Shown piece after piece: positions 57,428-64,000 of a DNA stretch of 64,000 nucleotides. Origin of the DNA: Utricularia gibba (taxonomy: Eukaryota > Streptophyta > Magnoliopsida > Lamiales > Lentibulariaceae); contig NEEC01000004.1 in the NCBI GenBank assembly GCA_002189035.1, positions 1,984,001 to 2,048,000 of the forward strand, in the 5' to 3' direction. Below the pieces are notes generated by a model. The model ran no database searches, had not been told where the DNA came from, and saw only the letters and a list, made by a program, of their open reading frames with translations. Position 1 is the stretch's first letter, and each line of letters opens with the position of its first letter. Position numbers and translations under genes: made by a program.

Positions 57428-58499
57428 TTTGATTTCAGAAAAATATCATATTTTTGTATCCATTTGTAAGATATAATAATTCAAGATTTTTAGATGATTA
57501 CAAGAGGGATCGCATAAAAATTTGTATAATTGTTATAATTTGTGTGTTTCTAGTAGAATAGGGTAGCAATACTCTTGGGGAGTTTTCCAATTAATCCTTT
57601 TAAGGAGTAGCATCCAGAAATTTGAAAGAAAATAACATTACTTTCCATTATTCATGTTAATATAAAATAAAATTACATTGATAGTAGAATATTAATTAGA
57701 TCAAATTAAAATAATATTAAAATTATATAATATCAATAATATGTAAACATAGCGTTTTTAACATTTATAATAAAATACTGAAATCATATGATATTTAAAT
57801 AATGATCATCATTTAAAAATAATCGATATAAATATTTGATAATTATTTTTCATATACTCTTATAGTAAATCAATACACAAAATAAAAAAAATAATTATTT
57901 GTTCAAAATCATTATATCCAATGATTTCAAATCATATTCTTTAAACCAAAAATATTTTCTTTTGTATTTGTTTAGAATAATAGACTGCATCCAATAATTT
58001 TCGAACGTCATATAAAATAATAAGTAGTGCCCACATGTTTTAGATGTTGATTTGAATAACAAGCCGAGTCGAGGTGATATGTTACTACTAGATACATATT
58101 ACAAATTATTTCAAAACATGTATAATGCAATAGAGTGATATAGTTTTGATTTACAAAATAAGAGATCGAGAACTGAAGCATTACAGAAAATATTTCCGTG
58201 ATAAATGTATATATTTAAATGGGATATATTCATTTAGTATTTTATTCAAAAATATATTTGAAAAATTATTTTAGATCGATTAGATCATTAAACGATATAT
58301 CAAAGAATACTTTTGGATGAAATAAAATAATTTGAAATCATTTAGTGTAATAGTTTAGAATAAATATTTATGTATTTTTTGGAATTTTTTGAATATTGCA
58401 ATACATGGAGAATAATTATTTAATATTTATATCGATGTTTATTTTGTATATTTAAATTTCATAATTTTGTAATCAATCATAAGCGATATATGTTCTTGA
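57428..58499. other. AT-rich spacer downstream of the GARP gene
   Basis: No gene or known repeat seen; probably contains the 3' UTR at its start. Confidence 0.35.
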
Positions 58500-59191
58500 T
58501 CACTGCTTTAATAGAGTCAAGTGAGTCATTCCTCTCGAAATCATAAGCTCTTCCCCTACCATGCAACACTAAACTAGAGGATGAATATGTGTGTTTATGG
58601 TCATTATGGGGAAACATTGACTTTGAGGCCATCCATCAAGATCAAAATTCTCCATTATTAGACGTTAGTGTTCCACATCAATATACACTCAAGACTATAG
58701 ATGTTCTTATCAACTGTAAGTAGTCCTCTAATTTCTAAGTATACCTCTCCTGATCATCACTCATAACCCATGTGTGTTCTTGTTGGTTATTGTTACAGAG
58801 TACAGCGATACATTCCTCCCGGACCTAGAAGCACTTCCCCTATCATGCAACACCCTATTAGAGGATAAGTTTGTATGCCTAAGTGCTTTATGGGGAAGTA
58901 CTGACTTCAAGCCCATGCATTAAGATCAGAATTCTACATACAAGATAGTGTGCTAGGTATATATGATCAAAGAATATAGATACTCTAATCAATGGTAAGT
59001 AGTCATCTAATTTCCAAGTATATCTTTTGTGATCATCATTCATAATTCATGTGTATTCTTGTTTATTGCTTTTACACAGTCTAGCAAGCCATTACTCTCG
59101 AAACCAGAAGCTCTTCTTCTACCATGCGGTACCCTATTAACGAATGAGTATTTGTACCTAAACCCATTATGGGGAAGTATTGACTTCTAGT
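58500..59191 (+). pseudogene. Three decayed tandem copies of the GARP gene's last exons
   Basis: Three times (58515-58715, 58800-58990, 59080-59191) the sequence repeats the last exon of the gene at 56140. Each copy has an acceptor, a (E/K)ALPL-C-T-LED-(Y/F)VCL block and L(W)G followed by D(F). In copies 1 and 2 the terminal stop is replaced by, or followed by, a copy of the end of exon 4 (FEAIHQDQNSPLLDVSV, then YTLKT) and a new gtaag donor. Introns of similar length and sequence separate them. Only the third copy ends in the same GACTTCTAG as the real gene. Copy 1 has an internal stop. This is a tandem array of terminal exon cassettes or an ancient tail duplication. Confidence 0.75.
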
Positions 59192-59693
59192 TCGATTTCA
59201 GAAATTTGTTATATTTTTTTTTACATTTTTCGTATACAATAATTCGATATTGTTAGATTGATTGATTACACGAGGGATTGCACAGGGAATTGTATAATTT
59301 TCGTATCAGATTTTTTTAGCATATTTTTGACATATATACATTCATAAAATACTTTAGTTTCCATTTTTTTGTTCAACAAAACCGTATATTTGTTTATTAT
59401 ATTCACATATTATTTTTAATCTATTAGTACAAATTTATTTACTAAAATTAAAAAAAAAGAATTAATGAAAATGTAACATTGTAACATTAATAAAAAATAA
59501 GAATTTCTAATTTACAATAATAATTAAATTATGATTATAAAATAAACTTTTAGTATATGATCAATTGAATCTTTTGTAATTTTAAAAACCAAAGTACATC
59601 ATAATAACATATTGTATACTATTGAAATAAATTGTATTTATGTGATAATATCTCAAAAGTAATTTACACATGACATTAATAATATTATCAATG

Positions 59694-59731
<38 letters not shown>

Positions 59732-60431
59732 GATTTTCGCCATTAACAAATATAAAAGATATAAAATTAATTTAGAAACATAGGAAAAATGAGATAAAAA
59801 TGATGTAAAACTCATCTAAGTGAATAATAAAAAACATAAATATAAGATATAAAATCATTTATCACTAATATCTCATAATAGCATCGATTCTCGATTCAAC
59901 TCTCGAATCGATGTATGAAGAAAATATGATATTATCAACACTAATATTTCATATTTACACTAACTACTAAGAAACCTGAAGAAACATGGAAAATAAACGA
60001 AGAATGTTACCAAACTCAAATCCAAAATCAAGTTATCTTCTTCATTTTACTATTATCGATCTTGTTTCTTCCCAAACCTTCCTAATAAATTTTCCTCTTG
60101 AAGATGAAGCACCTATTAGAAGAAATTCTTCTTCCCTTTTCCAAATGCCACATATTTATCAAAGCATTGTCATGCTTTCTAATGCAATAGCTTTTCAATG
60201 TGGACTTACAAAATGGGCTTGACATCAACCCATATTACTTTGGGGTTTGGTAATCAATATGGATCTCAGCTCATATTACCAATTCATTCAAGTGATAAAT
60301 ATTTGATTAATTTTAACCAATTTATGATTCAAATTTAAAGATATACTAGAATCTATCAAAAATTTGAATCACCAACATTTCGAAAAATCCCTAATTCTTT
60401 TATGTGTATGACTTATTAGATTCATTTGTAA
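59192..60431. other. Intergenic region with an (AT)n microsatellite and LTR-end fragment
   Basis: 59699-59729 is a perfect AT dinucleotide run. 59757-59863 (gatataaaatt, ggaaaaatgagataaaaa, tgtaaaactcatctaag) is a diverged copy of the 3' end of the element at 52668-53724. The open frame at 59986-60222 has no homology. Confidence 0.55.
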
Positions 60432-60760
60432 TTAGTAATAAGAAACGAGAAATCTTATTTTTCTAATAAAAACTTTATTTGATGATATTTTATTGTTATA
60501 TTTATTAAGATAATATAGACTACCTTGTATCAAATCATATGCAATGAATTCATTCGCAAAATATATCATATATATATTTTTAGCAAAATGAAACTCATAT
60601 CCTATCTTAGTCAAACTAAAAATAGAGATAATGTTCTGATAGGCATCCAGTAAATGCAAAACATCTTTTAACAACAAAACAAAGTCATCAAATGTCACCA
60701 AAACCTGATCCTAAGGACACATCAGAAACACTTGCCCTGTTTCCCATCAATTGCAATGAC
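60432..60760 (-). mobile_element. Copia gag-pre-integrase remnant
   Basis: The minus strand reads MGNRASVSDVSLGSGF (about 60750-60700), then VLLLKDVLHLLDAYQNIISI, FSLTKIGYEFHFAKN and LIQGSLYYLNKYNN. This follows the Copia protease-to-GAG_pre-integrase segment (DVL--P-L--N--S---L...G-LY-L). Short and without LTRs. Confidence 0.65.
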
Positions 60761-61952
60761 CCTCGATCAATCTTAGTATGCACATATGTAACAATATAAG
60801 AATTAACATCGATATCTAATACTTAAGTGAGTGATGAGATATCGACACATTCCATCTATTTTTCACTATTTTTTTCAAGATAAAAATTAAATATTTCTTC
60901 TTCTTAGGTTTCTATTAACATTTGAATTTTTTTAGTGACATCTTCATCATTTATATTATGATGTTAATTTTTTATTTCATTCTACTCTTTCTTACATTTG
61001 AATCATATATAATATATATTGTAAATAACAATTTAAGAGAGTGAGATAGAAGAACGGATAGGAATCTTCGACATTCCAAATTTTTAATATACCATACACA
61101 AAAGCTTATATAATAAGATGTATGGGTAGTGTAGACATGGTGATAAGCTTGAGCAAGGAAGGGGAAGTACTCGGGAGTGGGTAGGTATTAATAAAGAAAA
61201 TGGAGCACCCGCTTGGGTAGATAAATAGGTGAATTAATTATTTCTTGATTAAAATAAATAATAATTAAATATTTTCAAATAAAAAAACATCTAAATTCTT
61301 TTTTTAAAATTTATATATTAAATATCTAATAAATTTAAATAAATTATATTTATATATCAAACATAAATTACTTTTTAAATACTTAAAATATATGTACATA
61401 AAGCTAAATACTTTAAATTTAGATTAACATCCTACACGGCTCTTAACTATTTGTAGACTTTTTTTTTGAAGTTAAATGGTTCGGTAACAAAAGTGCATCG
61501 CTAAACCTTTTTTAAAAGCAGGAGGTGTTCCAAAAAGACACCAATACGCACAGCTGGTAGCGTTGTGTGTCCGAATGTGTGTTGTAAGAAATTGATGACC
61601 ATATCGGATATATGTGGGATTTCGTGGACCTTCTGAAAAACTCACTTCGTATCACCGGAGGGGATTCATTCGCTGCGGCGACACAGCGATTCACTGTATG
61701 TGTTAGTTTCTGTCATTTTCTTTCGCTGCGTTACCCTCTAGGTGCCTGGGAGTCTATCCGTAAGCTCACTCAGTGATGATAAGCGCGGCGGGATGGGATG
61801 TTAATGTATTGTTGGGAATTTGGGTGACTGGAGAGGAATGTTGGATTGAATGCGTTTTTCTTAAGCTTGATTTGTTGTTGGGAATGTGTTGGTTCAGTGA
61901 TGCGCTACGCTAATTTTCTTGTGCTTTTCGAACCATGCAGAGTCTTTGAAGG
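60761..61952. other. Spacer, promoter and 5' UTR of the LACS9-like gene
   Basis: AT-rich until about 61430, then mixed. An acceptor-like tgcag at 61936-61940, 12 bp before the ATG, suggests an intron in the 5' UTR, with the first non-coding exon perhaps around 61640-61760. Confidence 0.4.
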
Positions 61953-64000
61953 ATGGGTCCTTACTTTGCTGGTTTAATCATTCCGCTCGTGCTTACGGCT
62001 ATTCTTCGTAACAAGAAAAAGGATCAAAAAAGAGGCGTGCCAGTGGATGCTGGTGTGGAGCCAGGATATGCAATTAGAAACTCCAGATTTCCGAAACCAG
62101 TGGAATCGGCGTGGGAAGGTGTCACAACACTAGCTGAACTGTTTGAGCAGTCATGCAAGAAATATTCCAACTTGAGATTTCTGGGAACTCGGGAAATAAT
62201 TGCTAGAGAAGTGGAAGTTGTTGATGGAAGATCATTTGAAAAACTTCATCTTGGAGACTATAAATGGTTGAGTTATGGACAAGCATTTGAGGCCGTGTGT
62301 AACTTTGCCTCTGGTTTAGTCAATCTTGGGCATCAAAGGGGAGAACGAGCAGCAATCTTTGCTGATACGCGTGAAGAATGGTTCATCGCTCTGCAGGTAT
62401 ATTTGGCAGGTTTAGTTCTGAAGTTTGTTTATTATTTTTTAAGTGTAAAGCGATCTCCTCTGAAACCCTGACCTTCATTTTCACCTTTCTTCTCACTCAA
62501 AAGATTGTGCAAATTGAAGATATCTGATATTTTGTAATCAGGGTTGCTTCAGGCGCAACATCACTGTTGTCACCATATACGCATCGCTTGGGGAAGACGC
62601 TCTTTGTCATTCATTTAATGAGGTCATCTTCCTCTATAAGTTTTTCTACTTTTCGATACCCTTTTGCTGTCAGCTAAAGCTGTCCGATGTGTTCTCTAGA
62701 CGGAGGTCACTACAGTGATTTGTGGGTACAAGGAGCTGAAGAAAGTAGCAAATATTTGTGGGCAGCTTGATACTTTGAAGCATGTAATTTGTATGGATGA
62801 TGAGTTTCAGTCTGATTCTTCATTGCTGGCTGGAATAAGCAATTGGACTGTAGTTTCCATGAACAATGTGGAGAAAATGGGACGTGAGAATCCAGTGGAC
62901 CCAGATTTACCTATTGCTGCTGATGTTGCTGTGATAATGTACACAAGTGGCAGCACTGGTATGCCTAAGGTCCGTATACATAAGTTAAAATATGAAATCA
63001 TTTCGCAAACTTCTCTTTTCTTTATTTGGTCAGTTAATGTTTTCAGTAATAATTTTTTTTATTCGATTGTATGACTTTTGGTTTTTTATTCATACAGGGT
63101 GTGATGATGACTCATCTTAATGTTTTATCAACGGCATCAGCTGTAATGACCCTAGTTCCAGGGCTAAGAACTGATGATGTTTACTTGGCATACTTGCCAC
63201 TAGCTCACATTCTTGAGTTGGCAGCAGAGGTATGGAATTAGGGAGGAAAACTAATTATTCTCTAGCTCTAAGATTCTGATCCATGTCTTCTGTGGATCAT
63301 GTTTTGTGATATGTTTTCTTTAACTGCAGAATTTTGCAGTGGGCATAGGATGCTCTATAGGGTATGGTTCTCCATTAACTATAACTGATACTTCAAATAA
63401 GATAAAAAAGGGAACCAAGGGGGATGCTACTGTATTGAGACCAACGCTTCTGGCCGCTGTGCCAGCAATTCTTGATCGGGTTCGAGATGGTGTTCGCAAA
63501 AAGGTTTCTTTTGTTTCCTATGAAATTTTTGAGACTTTCTATTTTCATAACTGGAATGTAATTCATCAATGTTGATACCTCATGTTTATTAAATTTCAGG
63601 TAGATGCCACAGGTGGATTGTCAAAGAAGTTGTTTGATTTGGCTTATAATCGTCGTCTCTCAGCAATAAATGGCAGTTGGTTTGGATCATGGGGATTAGA
63701 GAAGCTATTTTGGAACTTCTTGGTGTTCAGAAAAATTCAAGCAATTTTGGGTAGTCGTATCCGTTTGATTCTGTCAGGAGGTGCTCCTCTATCTGGCGAT
63801 AGTCAAAGATTTATTAACATCTGTTTCAGGTTTGTGTGCCCTTTAATCTAGCATTGATGGGAATATCTTATGGTCTGTTGAATCAGAACACGTCTGTTCA
63901 CATAGATAGAGATTCCCAGTTCATGTTTCTACTTTTTTCTGATTGCAACTGACCTGCCTTATTTTTTTCAACTACTCATGTACTCTTCTCAGTGCCCCAA
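61953..64000 (+). CDS. LACS9: LACS9-like long-chain acyl-CoA synthetase, 5' part (cut by window edge)
   Basis: Exons 61953-62396, 62542-62622, 62700-62969, 63098-63229, 63330-63503, 63600-63829 and the first 8 bases of the next (63993-64000) join in frame. The N-terminus [20 protein letters not shown] is a membrane anchor. Family blocks follow: [44 protein letters not shown], the ATP/AMP-binding [48 protein letters not shown] and [19 protein letters not shown]. The match is closest to the LACS8/LACS9 pair. LACS9 is the main plastid-envelope enzyme that activates exported fatty acids to acyl-CoA. All exons seen are intact. The C-terminal half, including the rest of the AMP-binding fold, lies beyond the window. 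Confidence 0.93.

Noticed and set aside
59986-60222. 78-codon open frame beginning MENKRRMLPNS
   Set aside because: No recognised domain, and it sits among retroelement fragments.

Overview
This is a flowering-plant nuclear window, probably from a eudicot. The evidence is GT-AG introns in most genes, chloroplast- and mitochondrion-targeted proteins, plant-only families (ERF014-type AP2 factor, APSR1/NRG2-like DUF630-DUF632 protein, plant FEX fluoride exporter, LACS9-type acyl-CoA synthetase), and AT-rich intergenic DNA full of decayed transposons. I see no tRNA, rRNA or CRISPR array. All calls were made by eye, without searches.

Gene layout: DEG5-like thylakoid protease (1338-2932, +); intronless aromatic amino acid decarboxylase-family enzyme (7560-9116, +); APSR1/NRG2-like protein (22612-20268, -); mitochondrial-type J-domain protein (27709-24759, -); plastid ribosomal protein L21 (30079-29065, -); FEX fluoride exporter (35570-37064, +); ERF014-like factor (38814-38239, -); GARP/response-regulator-like factor (56140-57427, +) followed by decayed copies of its last exons; and the 5' part of a LACS9-like gene running off the right edge (61953-64000, +). 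They are independent, separately transcribed genes with no operon-like organisation.

Mobile DNA dominates the rest. There are three solo-LTR-like elements with exact 5-bp target duplications (13813-14329, 15441-16690, 52668-53724), a 686-bp non-autonomous hAT element with an 8-bp duplication (32007-32692), and remnants of hAT, Copia, MULE and Harbinger elements. The most complex structure is an 8.4-kb PIF/Harbinger element (41590-50026) with matching 24-bp terminal inverted repeats and TTA duplications. It holds a Myb/SANT ORF1, a DDE transposase, an Athila-like LTR with primer-binding site and gag, a broken FCP1/NIF-like phosphatase gene, and a fold-back structure built from exact-period 46-bp and about 62-bp tandem units.

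Two points stand out among the genes. The decarboxylase-family enzyme has Phe where decarboxylases have the catalytic-loop Tyr, so it is predicted to be an aromatic aldehyde synthase. DEG5, FEX and the GARP gene each carry single-base deletions (four in all, mostly in short homopolymers) although their exon boundaries otherwise fit perfectly; this suggests either assembly indel errors or young pseudogenes.
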